Source: Nitratidesulfovibrio sp.
GTDB taxonomy: Bacteria > Desulfobacterota > Desulfovibrionia > Desulfovibrionales > Desulfovibrionaceae
Assembly (NCBI RefSeq): GCF_040373385.1
Contig: NZ_JBDXXH010000001.1
Coordinates: forward strand, 248,675 to 312,674
Direction of reading: 5' to 3'
Length of the DNA: 64,000 bases
Under the pieces are notes generated by a model that did no database searches, was not told the origin of the DNA, and saw nothing but the letters and a program-made list of their open reading frames with translations. Positions 27,238 to 37,075 of this stretch are shown in pieces. How positions within the stretch are numbered: the stretch's first letter is position 1; every line of letters begins with the position of its first letter. Position numbers and translations under genes: made by a program.

Positions 27238-28092
27238 ATGCGCATCCTTTTCTTTGGCGATATCGTGGGCAAGCCGGGCAGGCAGGCCCTGAAGGAACTG
27301 TTGCCCGCCCTGCGGCGCGAGCACGCCGCCGACGTGGTCATAGCCAATGGCGAAAACGCCTCCGGCGGCATCGGCCTGACGGCGGAAACCCTGCGCGAGC
27401 TGCTGGGCATGGGCATCGACATCCTGACCACCGGCAACCACGTCTGGAAGCACCGCGACCTGTACGGCGCGCTGGACAAGGAACAGCGCCTGCTGCGGCC
27501 CGCCAACTATCCGGCGGGCGCGCCGGGGCGCGGCCTTGGCGTGTACGACCTGCCCGGCGGGCACCGTTTTGCCGTACTGAACCTGTGCGGCACCACCTAC
27601 ATGGACCCGCTGGACTGCCCCTTCCGCACGGCGGAAACCCTGCTGGCCCGGCTGGAGGCGGAAGAGGGGCATCCCCTCGTCCGTCTGGTGGATTTTCACG
27701 CCGAGGCCACCAGCGAAAAGAAGGCCCTGGGCTGGTTTCTGGATGGCCGGGTCAGCGCGGTCATCGGCACGCATACGCATGTACAGACCGCAGATGCCAT
27801 GCTGCTGCCCGGCGGAACCGCCTACCTCACCGACGCGGGGATGTGCGGGGTGGAGGCATCCGTGCTGGGCATGGATCACAAGGTCATCGTGGACCGCTTT
27901 CTGACCCGCCTGCCGCAGCGCTTTCGTCCGGCCACGGGGCGCGGCTCGCTGAACGGGGTGTTGCTGGACGTGGACGAGGCCACCGGCAGGGCACGGTCCA
28001 TCCGTACCTTGCGGGTGGGCTGCCCGGCGGCGGAACTGTCTGCCGTGGCGGGCGGCCCCGCCGATGCAGGCGACCCCGCCGTGGGGAAGTAG
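27238..28092 (+). CDS. YmdB-family metallophosphoesterase
   Basis: 284-residue cytoplasmic phosphodiesterase of the TIGR00282/YmdB family; characterised members hydrolyse cyclic nucleotides, for example 2',3'-cAMP. Dinuclear metal ligands are all visible: FFGDIVGKPGR at the N terminus, NGENASGG, TTGNHVWKH, DFHAEATSEK and GTHTHVQTAD. The C terminus is about 20 residues longer than in typical members and Ala/Gly-rich. It begins 101 bp after moeA; no strong ribosome-binding site is seen. Cellular role in this organism unknown. Confidence 0.92.
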   Translation: MRILFFGDIVGKPGRQALKELLPALRREHAADVVIANGENASGGIGLTAETLRELLGMGIDILTTGNHVWKHRDLYGALDKEQRLLRPANYPAGAPGRGLGVYDLPGGHRFAVLNLCGTTYMDPLDCPFRTAETLLARLEAEEGHPLVRLVDFHAEATSEKKALGWFLDGRVSAVIGTHTHVQTADAMLLPGGTAYLTDAGMCGVEASVLGMDHKVIVDRFLTRLPQRFRPATGRGSLNGVLLDVDEATGRARSIRTLRVGCPAAELSAVAGGPADAGDPAVGK

Positions 28093-28210
28093 CCGGGTAC
28101 CCGTCCGGTCCGCACGCCGGGCTGACGCATCCCGCCCGTCCGGCGTGCCCGGTCAGGCCCGATTGAGCCCGGCGGGGCTTTCCGCCGCCGCCGGGGCGTG
28201 CCCCCCCTAG

Positions 28211-28243
28211 GCCCCCAATCGGCCCCCAATCAGCCCCCAATCA
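28211..28243. repeat. Three 11-bp tandem repeats upstream of tyrS
   Basis: GCCCCCAATCR repeated three times (11-bp unit) in the 213-bp spacer between the YmdB-like gene and tyrS, directly followed by TTGACA (28246-28251) that lacks a usable -10. Confidence 0.85.
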
Positions 28244-28305
28244 GGTTGACACCACCCGCCATCTCTGGAAGACCGTCCCGATACCATGCAGAGGGGTTGC
28301 AGACC

Positions 28306-29505
28306 ATGATCGACATCGACACCCAGTTGGAACGCATCAAGCGCGGCATGGCCGAACTCATCGACGAGGCCGAACTGCGCAAGAAGATCGCGCGCGGCGC
28401 GCCGCTGCGCGTCAAGGCGGGCTTCGACCCCACCGCGCCGGACCTGCACCTGGGCCACACGGTGCTCATCCACAAGCTGCGCCATTTCCAGGAACTGGGG
28501 CACACCGTCATCTTCCTGATCGGCGACTTCACCGGCCAGATCGGCGATCCTTCGGGCCGCTCCGAAACCCGTCCGCCGCTGACGCCGGAACAGATTCTGG
28601 ACAACGCGGAGACCTACAAGAAACAGGTCTTCAAGATCCTGGACCCGGAAAAGACCGAGGTCGATTTCAACTCGCGCTGGATGAACGCCTTTTCCGCCGC
28701 CGATTTCGTGCGCCTGGCCTCGCGCTACACCGTGGCCCGCATGCTGGAACGCGACGACTTCGAAAAGCGCTACCGCGACGGGCGGCCCATCGCCATCCAC
28801 GAATTCCTGTACCCGCTGGTGCAGGGGTACGATTCCGTGGCCCTGCGCGCCGACGTGGAACTGGGCGGCACCGACCAGAAGTTCAACCTGCTCATGGGCC
28901 GCACGCTGCAATCGCAGTACGGGCAGGAGCCGCAGTGCATCCTTACCGTGCCCATTCTGGAAGGGCTGGACGGCGTGAAGAAGATGTCGAAGTCCCTCGG
29001 CAACTACGTGGGCATCGACGAGCCGCCGTCCGACATGTTCGGCAAGATCATGTCCGTGTCCGACGAGCTCATGTGGCGCTACTACGAACTCATTTCCGCC
29101 CGTTCGCTGGAAGACATCGCGGACATGAAGCGCCGCGTGCAGGCCGGTGAAGCCCACCCCAAGGCGGTGAAGGAAGACCTGGCCCACGAGATCACCGCCC
29201 GCTACCACGGCGAGGACAAGGCCGCAGAGGCCCGCCAGGGCTTCAATGCCGTGTTCGCCGGTGGCGGCGTGCCCGACGACGCGCCCGAGCATGCCTGCGC
29301 CCAGGGCGAGGACAGCACCCCGCCGGTGTTCCTGGAAGCGGCGGGCCTGGTCAAGTCGCGCGGCGAGGCCAAGCGGCTGATCAAGGAAGGCGCCCTGTCC
29401 GTGGACGGTGCGCGCTGCGACGACGCCATGGCCCCGCTGGCCCCCGGCAGCTACGTGGTCAAGCTGGGCAAGAAGCGCTTTTTGCGCCTGACGGTCACGG
29501 GGTAG
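28306..29505 (+). CDS. tyrS: Tyrosyl-tRNA synthetase
   Basis: 399-residue class I synthetase that charges tRNA-Tyr. The HIGH motif appears as HLGH at residues 48-51 ([10 protein letters not shown]), and KMSKS is intact at residues 226-230. The C-terminal S4-like RNA-binding domain is present ([15 protein letters not shown]). Length and the HLGH form fit the TyrZ-type subgroup. The start at 28306 has GAGGGG nine bases upstream; an in-frame ATG at 28285 lacks one. A terminator follows 70 nt after the stop. Confidence 0.96.
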   Translation: MIDIDTQLERIKRGMAELIDEAELRKKIARGAPLRVKAGFDPTAPDLHLGHTVLIHKLRHFQELGHTVIFLIGDFTGQIGDPSGRSETRPPLTPEQILDNAETYKKQVFKILDPEKTEVDFNSRWMNAFSAADFVRLASRYTVARMLERDDFEKRYRDGRPIAIHEFLYPLVQGYDSVALRADVELGGTDQKFNLLMGRTLQSQYGQEPQCILTVPILEGLDGVKKMSKSLGNYVGIDEPPSDMFGKIMSVSDELMWRYYELISARSLEDIADMKRRVQAGEAHPKAVKEDLAHEITARYHGEDKAAEARQGFNAVFAGGGVPDDAPEHACAQGEDSTPPVFLEAAGLVKSRGEAKRLIKEGALSVDGARCDDAMAPLAPGSYVVKLGKKRFLRLTVTG

Positions 29506-29575
29506 TTTCGGGTTCCTAAGGATTTCCGACACGTCGCAGCATCCAGCTTTCGCAGCCATTCCCATGGCATGTTCA

Positions 29576-29606
29576 CGCCGCTCCGGTTCGCCGGGGCGGC
29601 GTTTTT
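29576..29606 (+). terminator. Rho-independent terminator of tyrS
   Basis: An 11-bp stem (CGCCGCTCCGG with CCGGGGCGGCG, one G-T pair), TTCG loop, five T residues. Confidence 0.9.
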
Positions 29607-29690
29607 CATGTCGGGCGGCGGCATCGTGTAAAGATATGTAAAGGTGTGCCGATATGTCTTTGTGACGGCAACCAGTCACGGGGTGACGCC

Positions 29691-31193
29691 ATGATTGTAT
29701 CCCCGCTTTCCGGCTATCTGCTGCGCGAATCGCAGGAACGACAGCAAGAGGCCCGCCGCGCCCGGTACGGCACCGGGCCGGTGAGCCTGCGCGGCAGCCT
29801 GACCGACGCCTACGACACAGTGTCCACCCGCACGCCCGACGTGGTGTTCGAGTTCGGCGATGTTTCGCGCGCGCGCCAGAATCAGGACGACGCCTACGGC
29901 CATCTTCTGGCCGGGGGCGACGTGCTGCAAGGGGGCAACCCCATCACGCACAAGACGAAATCCGGCCTGCTGGTGAGTGTGGCGGCCACCTCGTGCATGG
30001 GCCAGGACGGTGAGCGGGAAACCAGGTGGGTGGCATCATTCAGCCGTAACGGCGAACTGGTGGGTGGCGGCATCATCCAGAAGGATAGCCGGGTGGTGGA
30101 AAACACCGACGGAACGGCGAGCCTGGAGGCGGCACCCGACGGCGAAACCCTGGACGGCACCGAGGACGACGATTTCTTCATCCGGCTGAGTGACCGGCAG
30201 GTGCACGCGGGCGGGGGCGACGACGTGGTCATCTCGCTGGGCGGCAGCGGCGGGGTGGACGGCGGCACGGGCAACGACATCATTCTGGGCATGTTCCGGG
30301 GCGTGGCCGCAGAGGGTCCCGAAGGGCTGACCCTGCTCGACGGGGGCGAAGGCGATGACCTGATCCGCGCCGACAACGGCGTGCACGTGGCACTGGTTGG
30401 CGGCACCGGCAACGACACTCTGGACGGCGCCGTGGCCCATGCACTGGTGCGCGGCGGCGAGGGCGACGATACGTTGAAGGGCGAGGCGCACTACGCGGTC
30501 ATGGACGGGGAGGACGGCAATGACCGCTACGAAATGGACCTGGCCGCCTGGTCGCAGGTGGCGGGCGGCAGCGGCGACGATGCGCTGACCGGCACATTCC
30601 TGCGTTCCGACATGACGGGCGGCGAAGGCGACGACACCTTCGATGGCCGGTTTCAGGTTTCCGATCTTTTGGGCGAGTCGGGGGATGATACCTTTCGGGG
30701 AATGTACGAGCGCGGCAGGGCGGAGGGCGGCGAAGGCGACGACACTTTTGCCGTTGACGCGGCGCATACCGCAGAATTCGCGGGCGGGGTGGGAGACGAT
30801 ACCCTGCGTGCCTTGACCTCGTTTTTCGCCAGTTATGACGGCGGCGAAGGGCACGACGTGGTGGAACTGGGGCGCAGGCGGCGGCTCAGTCCATCGGGCG
30901 AATACGTGCCGGGTGGCCTTTCGCACGTGGGCTGGAAGGTGGAGGGCCTTGCGGGCGACTACTACGCCGAAGGCGACCTGGCCCACAACACGGTGCGCGG
31001 CGGCGAGGGCGCGGACGATCTGACCGTGTACGGCGCGCCGGACGACCGGCGCGGGCTGGATGATCCCGCCCGGGTCAGCGGGGGCAAGGGCCGCGATGTG
31101 GTGGCCATCTACGGGGCCATGCAGCGGCTGGGGCAGCTGTACGGAGAAGAGGAGGACGGGGAGATGGGCGTGTTGCTGCTGCCGTATGTGTAG
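29691..31193 (+). CDS. RTX-like calcium-binding repeat protein
   Basis: 500-residue protein. Residues 1-150 are a unique N-terminal region starting with a hydrophilic helix (LLRESQERQQEARRARYG). From about residue 160 there are about ten GGxGxD-type nonapeptide motifs (GGTGNDTLDG, GGEGDDTLKG, GGSGDDALTG, GGEGDDTFDG), each separated by about ten other residues. Such motifs form a calcium-binding beta roll, folding outside the cell. No N-terminal signal peptide is visible, and type I secretion genes are not adjacent, although RTX proteins use a C-terminal signal that is hard to see. It ends LLLPYV. It is very acidic and lacks Cys apart from C98 or so. It could be an exported adhesin or S-layer-like protein; function unknown. 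Terminators flank it on both sides. Confidence 0.78.
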   Translation: MIVSPLSGYLLRESQERQQEARRARYGTGPVSLRGSLTDAYDTVSTRTPDVVFEFGDVSRARQNQDDAYGHLLAGGDVLQGGNPITHKTKSGLLVSVAATSCMGQDGERETRWVASFSRNGELVGGGIIQKDSRVVENTDGTASLEAAPDGETLDGTEDDDFFIRLSDRQVHAGGGDDVVISLGGSGGVDGGTGNDIILGMFRGVAAEGPEGLTLLDGGEGDDLIRADNGVHVALVGGTGNDTLDGAVAHALVRGGEGDDTLKGEAHYAVMDGEDGNDRYEMDLAAWSQVAGGSGDDALTGTFLRSDMTGGEGDDTFDGRFQVSDLLGESGDDTFRGMYERGRAEGGEGDDTFAVDAAHTAEFAGGVGDDTLRALTSFFASYDGGEGHDVVELGRRRRLSPSGEYVPGGLSHVGWKVEGLAGDYYAEGDLAHNTVRGGEGADDLTVYGAPDDRRGLDDPARVSGGKGRDVVAIYGAMQRLGQLYGEEEDGEMGVLLLPYV

Positions 31194-31221
31194 CGGTGGG
31201 TATGCCGCGCGGCCCCCTGCG

Positions 31222-31257
31222 CGCTGTCGGGAGACGTGTTCCCGGCGGCGTTTTTTT
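31222..31257 (+). terminator. Rho-independent terminator after the RTX-like gene
   Basis: CGCTGTCGGGA pairs with TCCCGGCGGCG (two G-T pairs), 7-nt loop, then seven T residues. Confidence 0.9.
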
Positions 31258-31456
31258 GTGTCCGCCGCCTCCCGGTCTGCATGATCGGCATGGCCTGGGT
31301 CATGCGTGTTGTGCCGCACGGTGATGCCAGCGTGCCTCCACGGGGGGGGCGCCAAGAGGTAGGGTTGCCCCGCGTTGTGGCGCACACCCCTTCTCATGAA
31401 GGCGTAACTGCCCTATGGTGCTGGCAGAATCATCAATCCGGAAGCATGGAGCGGGT

Positions 31457-34400
31457 ATGAGCGCGAAGCCGGAAAAGAGTTCGTCGGGGTGGTCGCCAGC
31501 CGCCATTGCATCGCGCGGAAAGGCGTGGTGGGCATTGCGGCGGGTGCGCCGCTGGACATACACCGTGGTCGCCATTGTCGCGGCATGGGGCGTGCTGGCC
31601 GGACTGGCCATGCCGCCGCTGTTGCGCGGCGTGCTGGAAGACCAGTTGTCCGACAAGCTGCGGGTGCGTTGCACCGTGGAGAAGGTGCGCTTCAACCCCT
31701 ATTCGTGGGCGCTGTCCATCCAGGGCGTGCGCGTGCCCAATCCCACCGGCGACGGCGACATGCTGACCTTCGACGCGCTGGAGTTCTCGCCCGGCCTTTC
31801 CGCCGCGCTGCGCCTTGCGCCGGTGCTGGCCTACGTGCGGCTGGTGAACCCGGTGGTGTACGTGGCCCATTTCGGCGACGGGCGCTACTCCTTCTCGGAA
31901 TTCCTTCCGCCGGACGGAGAAGGCGAGGACGGGAAATCGGACGGCGCGGACGCGCCCCTGTTCCCCTTTGCGGCCAGCAATTTCGAGGTGGTCAACGGCA
32001 CGGTGATCTTCCACGATGCGCCGCTGAAGACCATCCACACCATCACCGAATTGCAGTTCGTGGTGTCGTTCACCTCCACCATGGAGCGCGACCGCGAGCG
32101 GACCATCACCCCCAGCCTCAACGCCACTGTGGACGGCAGGGTGCTGAGCGTACAGGGGCGGCTGCTGCCCTTTGCCGAGCACCTGCGCACCGAGTTCGAT
32201 GTGGTCACCGACGAGGTGGACCTGACCCAGTACCGCGAATATCTGGCTGCGTTCACGCCGCTGCGTCTGGAATCGGGACGGCTGGGCGTGAACCTGAAGC
32301 TGGTGGTGGAGCAGTCCGCCGCGCACGACGTGGAGTTCGGGCTGGCGGGGGCTGTGACCCTGCATGACTTGCGGGTGAACGCCCCGGACGGCAAGGAGCC
32401 GGTTCTGGGGCTGACCTCCGGCGTGGTGGAGGTGGAGGAATTCTCGCTGCTGGACCGGCACGTGGACGTGCGCCGGGTGGCAGTGGATGGCCTGCTGGCG
32501 CGGGTGGGGCGGCTGGCGGACGGCAGCATCGACTGGCTGGGCTTTGTGGCCCCGGCGGGCGGAAAGCGGCAGGCGTCAGCACAGGTGCAGCCGGTTCAGG
32601 CGAAGCAGGATCAAGAGAAACAGGAGCGGGCCGCGCCAGACCAGGTCACGCAGGGTGGGCAGGCGGTCGCCAGTGCCGTCGTTGGAACAAACGGGACTAA
32701 TGGAATTGGCGGAAATGGCGGCATGGGGGCGGGCGGCTCGCCAGCCAATGCCACGGCTCCGGCTTCGGTCGGGACCGCTGCGGATCAGTCGCCCTTCGTG
32801 GTCAACGTGCGCACGCTGGAACTGCGCGATGGCACGCTGGTCTGGAAGGATGCCTCCGTGCCCGGCGGCGCGCAGGTGCGCCTGAGTGGCCTTGACGTGA
32901 CCCTGACCGATTTCGCCACACCCGGCGGTAAGGACCATCCCAAGGGCGGCGGGGCATTTACCGCCACCTTGCGCATGGACGGCGGCGGTGCGGCAGGTGA
33001 CGGGGCCAAATCGACCGCCCCGGCCAAAGCGGGCGCGGGCACGCTGAAGGCAGAGGGCAACGTGACGCTTGCTCCGCTGGGCGTGGCCCTGCGGCTGGAC
33101 GCGCGCGACCTGCCGCTGCCGCCAGTACGCGGCTACGTGGCCCAGGCCCTGCCCCTGTCGCTGGACGCCGGGGTTGCGGGCGCGCAGGGCGAGATCGATC
33201 TTTCGCTGGCCACGCCCGATACCCCCGGCCTTGTGGTGCGCAAGGGCGCGGTGCAGGTGTCGGGCCTGTCCTTATCGCTGGCCGGGGCGCCTGCCGGGGC
33301 ACCTGCCGGGCAGAAGCCGCCGTCCGTGAGTCTTGGCAAGCTGGAGGTGGCCGACACCTCGGTGGACCTTGCGGCGCGCACCGTGGCCGTGGGGCCGGTG
33401 ACGTTGACGAAACCCGATGTCCGGGTGGTACGCGGCAAGGATGGCGTCATCGACCTAACGTCGCTGGCAGGCGGCGCGGTTGCGGCGGAACCTGCCAAGG
33501 CCCGGTCCGCGAAATCCGGCGCGCCTGCCCGGCCCGGCACCGTCGGGCGTGGCGCGAGGCAGGAACACCCGGCGGCGCGCGCAGCCTCGCGCACCTCACC
33601 ACAGAAGGTCGCCCCAGCGCCGGAGGGGCCGGAATGGCAGGTGTCCGTGGCCTCGCTGCGCATGGACGATGGCCGCCTGACCTTCGATGATCGGGAGCCC
33701 AGGGAACCGGGCGCGCTGACCCTGGAAGGAATGCGCCTGGTCACCGGCCCGCTGTCCCCGCAACGCGGCGCACCACTGGATGTGGATTTCGGGGCGCGGT
33801 GGCAGAAGCAGGGGACCATCGGCATCAAGGCCAAGGGCACGGCGCAGCCGCTGCACATGACCGTGGATTCCATGCTGTCCAAGGTGGATCTGCGTCCGCT
33901 GGACCCGTATCTGGGCGAGGTGAGCGACCTGTTGTTCGGCAGCGGCGAGGTGTCGTCGGAACTCAAGGTGGCCCTGCGCGAACACTCCGTTCCGGCAAGT
34001 CCGGCGGGCAGGGCGCGCCGCGCACCCGCTCAGGCGGAATCAGCGCTGGAAGTGGACGTGGAGGGTGCGGCGCGGCTGGACAACCTGTCGCTGAAGCTTG
34101 CCGGTGGCAAGCAGGAACTGGCCTCGTTGCGGCGGTTTTCGGTGCGCGGGTTGCGCTTCGGCCAGCAGCCATCGGGCGATCTTTCCCTGCGCGTGCAGGA
34201 GGTGGGGCTGGAGAAGCCGAAGCTTTCGGTGATGGTGTTCAAGGACGGAACCACCAGCATCAGCCGGGCCATGGGGGGCAAGGTAGCGGCAGGGGAGAAG
34301 GGCGCCACGCCACCGGCAGCAGGGGAGAACGCGAAGCCCCCGGCAACTGCAAAGGACGCCAAGTCTCTGGCGGACGCCACCGCGCAGCCCGCCAACAAGG

Positions 34401-35725
34401 CTGCGTCCGGTCCTGCCACGGATTCGGCATTGCCGCCCCCCACATCTTCCGCACAGGGTGACGGCGCGGAGGTTGCGGCCCGCCCCAACGCCGGGCCGTT
34501 CACCACGCTGGAGGTGGGCAGCCTGTCCATCTCCGGCGGCTCGCTGCGCTTTCGCGACGAGCGCATGTCCCCCGCCTATGCTGCCGAAATGTCGGACATC
34601 GAGGGGCGCATCTCCGGCGTTTCGCTGGACCCGGCCTCGCGGGCCGAGGTGCAGTTGCGCGCGGGCATCGAAGGCGTTCCGGTGTTGGTGGGCGGTACGG
34701 TGAATCCGCTCATCCATCCCGTGTTCGCGGACATGCGCTTCACCATGTCCGGGTTGGACCTGGTGCCCCTGTCGCCCTACGCGGTGCAGTACATCGCCTA
34801 TCCCGTGGAGCACGGGCGCTTTTCCGCCGATGTGGCCGTAAAGGCGGAAAACTGGGTGCTGGATGCCGACAATCACTTCACCCTCAGCCAGATCGAACTG
34901 GGCAGCAAGGACAACCGGCCCGACGCGCCCAACTACCCGGTGAAGCTGGGCCTGGCCCTGTTGCAGGACATGAGCGGCAACGTGGACTTGCGCCTGCCCG
35001 TGAAAGGGCGGCTGGACGACCCGGAATTCCGTCTGGGCGGCGTGGTCATGCAGGCCGTGCTGAACCTGATGGTCAAGGTGGTCACCTCGCCCTTCGCACT
35101 GGTGGGCAGTGTGCTCACTCTGGGCTCCGGCGGCAGGGACATGCGCTACGTGGAATTTCCGCCCGGCGTGGCAACGCTGAACGAGGCGGCGGAAAAGGAC
35201 CTGCGCGCCGTGGTCGAGGTGCTGCGCCAGCGCCCGCGCCTGAAACTGGAGGTGCAGGGTACGGCAGAGCCGGACGGCGACACACGCGGCCTGAAGGAAC
35301 AGGCCCTGCTGCGCGCCCTGCGCGAGGCCAAGCACGCCTCGCTGTCGCGTGCCGAACGGGCGCGGGTGAACGTGGACGACGTGATCATCGACACGGATGA
35401 ATACGAGGATCTGCTGGATGAGGTGTACAAGGATGCGCCCTTCGACAAGCCACGCAACGTGGTGGGTTTTACGAAATCACAGCCTGTTGCCGTGATGGAG
35501 GCCGCGCTGAAGGAACATCATGACGTGACGCCCGAGGCGCTGAAGGAACTGGCCACCGCGCGGGCCAAGACCGTGCGCGACAAGCTGCTGGAGATTGATC
35601 CGGCCTTGGGCGAACGGGTGTTTCTGGCGGGGGCCAAGGTGGCGCCTGCGGCTGGCGGGGATGGTGGGACTGGTGGGGATGGCGCCAAGGGCGGAGGGAG
35701 CAGGGTTAATCTGGGGTTGCAGTGA
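31457..35725 (+). CDS. DUF748/AsmA-like giant inner-membrane-anchored protein
   Basis: 1422-residue protein with one N-terminal membrane helix (about residues 36-56, VVAIVAAWGVLAGLAMPPLL) and a huge periplasmic part. The repeated beta-rich segments and the C-terminal ending (KDLRAVVEVLRQRPRLKLEV, then GTAEPDGD) are characteristic of DUF748 proteins, part of the AsmA/TamB/YhdP superfamily proposed to bridge the envelope and move phospholipids. Several low-complexity insertions rich in Ala, Gly, Pro and Lys (about residues 380-440, 670-730, 940-1010) are unusual and probably disordered loops. The start at 31457 has GGAG five bases upstream. It is followed by the large noncoding repeat region. 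Confidence 0.85.
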   Translation: MSAKPEKSSSGWSPAAIASRGKAWWALRRVRRWTYTVVAIVAAWGVLAGLAMPPLLRGVLEDQLSDKLRVRCTVEKVRFNPYSWALSIQGVRVPNPTGDGDMLTFDALEFSPGLSAALRLAPVLAYVRLVNPVVYVAHFGDGRYSFSEFLPPDGEGEDGKSDGADAPLFPFAASNFEVVNGTVIFHDAPLKTIHTITELQFVVSFTSTMERDRERTITPSLNATVDGRVLSVQGRLLPFAEHLRTEFDVVTDEVDLTQYREYLAAFTPLRLESGRLGVNLKLVVEQSAAHDVEFGLAGAVTLHDLRVNAPDGKEPVLGLTSGVVEVEEFSLLDRHVDVRRVAVDGLLARVGRLADGSIDWLGFVAPAGGKRQASAQVQPVQAKQDQEKQERAAPDQVTQGGQAVASAVVGTNGTNGIGGNGGMGAGGSPANATAPASVGTAADQSPFVVNVRTLELRDGTLVWKDASVPGGAQVRLSGLDVTLTDFATPGGKDHPKGGGAFTATLRMDGGGAAGDGAKSTAPAKAGAGTLKAEGNVTLAPLGVALRLDARDLPLPPVRGYVAQALPLSLDAGVAGAQGEIDLSLATPDTPGLVVRKGAVQVSGLSLSLAGAPAGAPAGQKPPSVSLGKLEVADTSVDLAARTVAVGPVTLTKPDVRVVRGKDGVIDLTSLAGGAVAAEPAKARSAKSGAPARPGTVGRGARQEHPAARAASRTSPQKVAPAPEGPEWQVSVASLRMDDGRLTFDDREPREPGALTLEGMRLVTGPLSPQRGAPLDVDFGARWQKQGTIGIKAKGTAQPLHMTVDSMLSKVDLRPLDPYLGEVSDLLFGSGEVSSELKVALREHSVPASPAGRARRAPAQAESALEVDVEGAARLDNLSLKLAGGKQELASLRRFSVRGLRFGQQPSGDLSLRVQEVGLEKPKLSVMVFKDGTTSISRAMGGKVAAGEKGATPPAAGENAKPPATAKDAKSLADATAQPANKAASGPATDSALPPPTSSAQGDGAEVAARPNAGPFTTLEVGSLSISGGSLRFRDERMSPAYAAEMSDIEGRISGVSLDPASRAEVQLRAGIEGVPVLVGGTVNPLIHPVFADMRFTMSGLDLVPLSPYAVQYIAYPVEHGRFSADVAVKAENWVLDADNHFTLSQIELGSKDNRPDAPNYPVKLGLALLQDMSGNVDLRLPVKGRLDDPEFRLGGVVMQAVLNLMVKVVTSPFALVGSVLTLGSGGRDMRYVEFPPGVATLNEAAEKDLRAVVEVLRQRPRLKLEVQGTAEPDGDTRGLKEQALLRALREAKHASLSRAERARVNVDDVIIDTDEYEDLLDEVYKDAPFDKPRNVVGFTKSQPVAVMEAALKEHHDVTPEALKELATARAKTVRDKLLEIDPALGERVFLAGAKVAPAAGGDGGTGGDGAKGGGSRVNLGLQ

Positions 35726-35915
35726 GGGGGGGGGGATGGGCGCGAGGCGCGGTAGAGTTGTCGCGGCCTGTTGGATGCGGTTTCTACGAATACACGCGAG
35801 TCCAGTTGAGCACGCTCGATTTCGTTATGTCTCCGACGGGCAAGGGGGCCTTTAGCGAGGCCCCCCTGCACCCCCGCGCTCCAGGGGGGCTCCGCCTCAG
35901 CTCTGCTATCTTCAT

Positions 35916-35948
35916 CCGTAAGACTCGCGCGTTGCGCTCGCCTAACGG
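35916..35948. repeat. REP-like palindromic element, copy 1
   Basis: 33-bp imperfect palindrome: CCGTAAGACTCGCG, then CGTTG, then CGCTCGCCTAACGG. Its reverse complement differs from copy 2 by one base. On its left lies GCTCTGCTATCTTCAT, related to the tail found next to copies at 51182 and 60029. Confidence 0.85.
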
Positions 35949-36711
35949 CTGAAGTCCTGGACCCCCAACGCGTCATGCACCGCATTCTTACGCCGGGCAG
36001 CTTTCCTGCGGCGCTGGCGCGCCTCGGGCGATCTGCCCGGCTGAATGCGATGTGCGTAAATCTCTCGCCGCCATGGCGAAGCGAGGGTGCCTTTTTCCTT
36101 CCCCCGTTGCGACGCATGTGCCGCCGTCAAAGCCCGGCGTCACACGCTTCTACGCGCGTGTGTTTCTGTCGGACAATACACCGAATACGACTGCCCCTTT
36201 CAAAGGTTGGCCTGCGGTGCGCATCCGTGGCGCCGAAGCTTCCGCCTCGCAAAGGATTCTTTCGCTCAATCAACAGGTACGAGCATGCGAGAATATTCCC
36301 TCGTGTCATGTGGACGACCGCGTTTCGAACGTAGAAGCGCGTGCCGTCGGGCTTTGACGGCTGTATATGCGTCGCAACGGGTGAGAGTAGAGCCTCTTGC
36401 TTCGTCATCCCACCGAGAGCCTTGCGCACATCGCATTCCCGTCGCCAGATCACCCGAAGGCGCTTTGCGCCGAAGGGAAGCTGGCGGCGCAGGAATGCGG
36501 TGCAGGATGTCTGTAGATACAGGCACCGCAGCTTTGCCGGGCCAGCGAGAGTTTTGTGCGCATTGGCGGCACCGGCGGCAGATCACCCGGAGGCGCCCTG
36601 CGCCGAAGGGAAGCTGCCGTCGAGAGGACGCCGCGCAGGATATGTTGGGGGGACCAGGGGGGCAGCGCCCCCCGGAGCGCGGGGATGCAAGGGGTCGCCG
36701 CTTAGCGGCAG

Positions 36712-36744
36712 CCGTTAGGCGAGCGCAAAGCGCGAGTCTTACGG
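36712..36744. repeat. REP-like palindromic element, copy 2
   Basis: 33 bp: CCGTTAGGCGAGCG, CAAAG, CGCGAGTCTTACGG; opposite orientation to copy 1, 32 of 33 bases identical to its reverse complement. Confidence 0.85.
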
Positions 36745-37075
36745 ATGGCGACCGCAAAGCGCAGGCCCCTTGCCCGTCGGAGACATAACGAAGTCGAGCG
36801 TGGGCAACAACGCACGACTGCCTTCGTAGAAGCCGGGTGTAACCGCGCACACCCCTTCCCCCCGCCGGAGGCATAGCGAAATCGAGCGTGGGCAACAACG
36901 CACGACGGCCTTCGTGGAAGCCGCGCCCAACAGGGCACGACTCCTCCCTTCCCCTCTTGCCTTCCCTGGTCCCCGCCTTGGCACCACCAAACAAAAACGG
37001 GGCCACCTTTCGGCAGCCCCGCAACACTCCTCTCTTCCTTCCCTTCCCGTCCACGCGCATCCGCGCCATCCACCC

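Larger units (their letters stand above)
35782..36925. repeat. Mosaic of dispersed repeats forming a large imperfect inverted repeat
   Basis: The 1.35 kb between the DUF748 gene and dnaB hold no convincing gene. Segment a (about 62 bp, including CTCGATTTCGTTATGTCTCC) occurs at 35782-35845, inverted at 36768-36832 and again at 36859-36925; the core 35811-35845 matches 36768-36802 in inverted orientation with one mismatch. Segment b (about 40 bp, CCCCCGCGCTCC core) is at 35859-35896 and inverted at 36655-36697. Segment c (about 190 bp) is at 35972-36165 and inverted at about 36318-36512, with a further partial copy at about 36515-36640. Two copies of the REP-like palindrome are included. Long open frames here on both strands are repeat artefacts. 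Confidence 0.8.

Noticed and set aside
28246..28251. TTGACA before tyrS as a -35 element
   Set aside because: No acceptable -10 hexamer lies 15-19 bp downstream.
36087..37069. Long frames on both strands (233 and 267 codons) before dnaB
   Set aside because: They run through repeated blocks and inverted copies of them; peptides are repeat artefacts without ribosome-binding sites.
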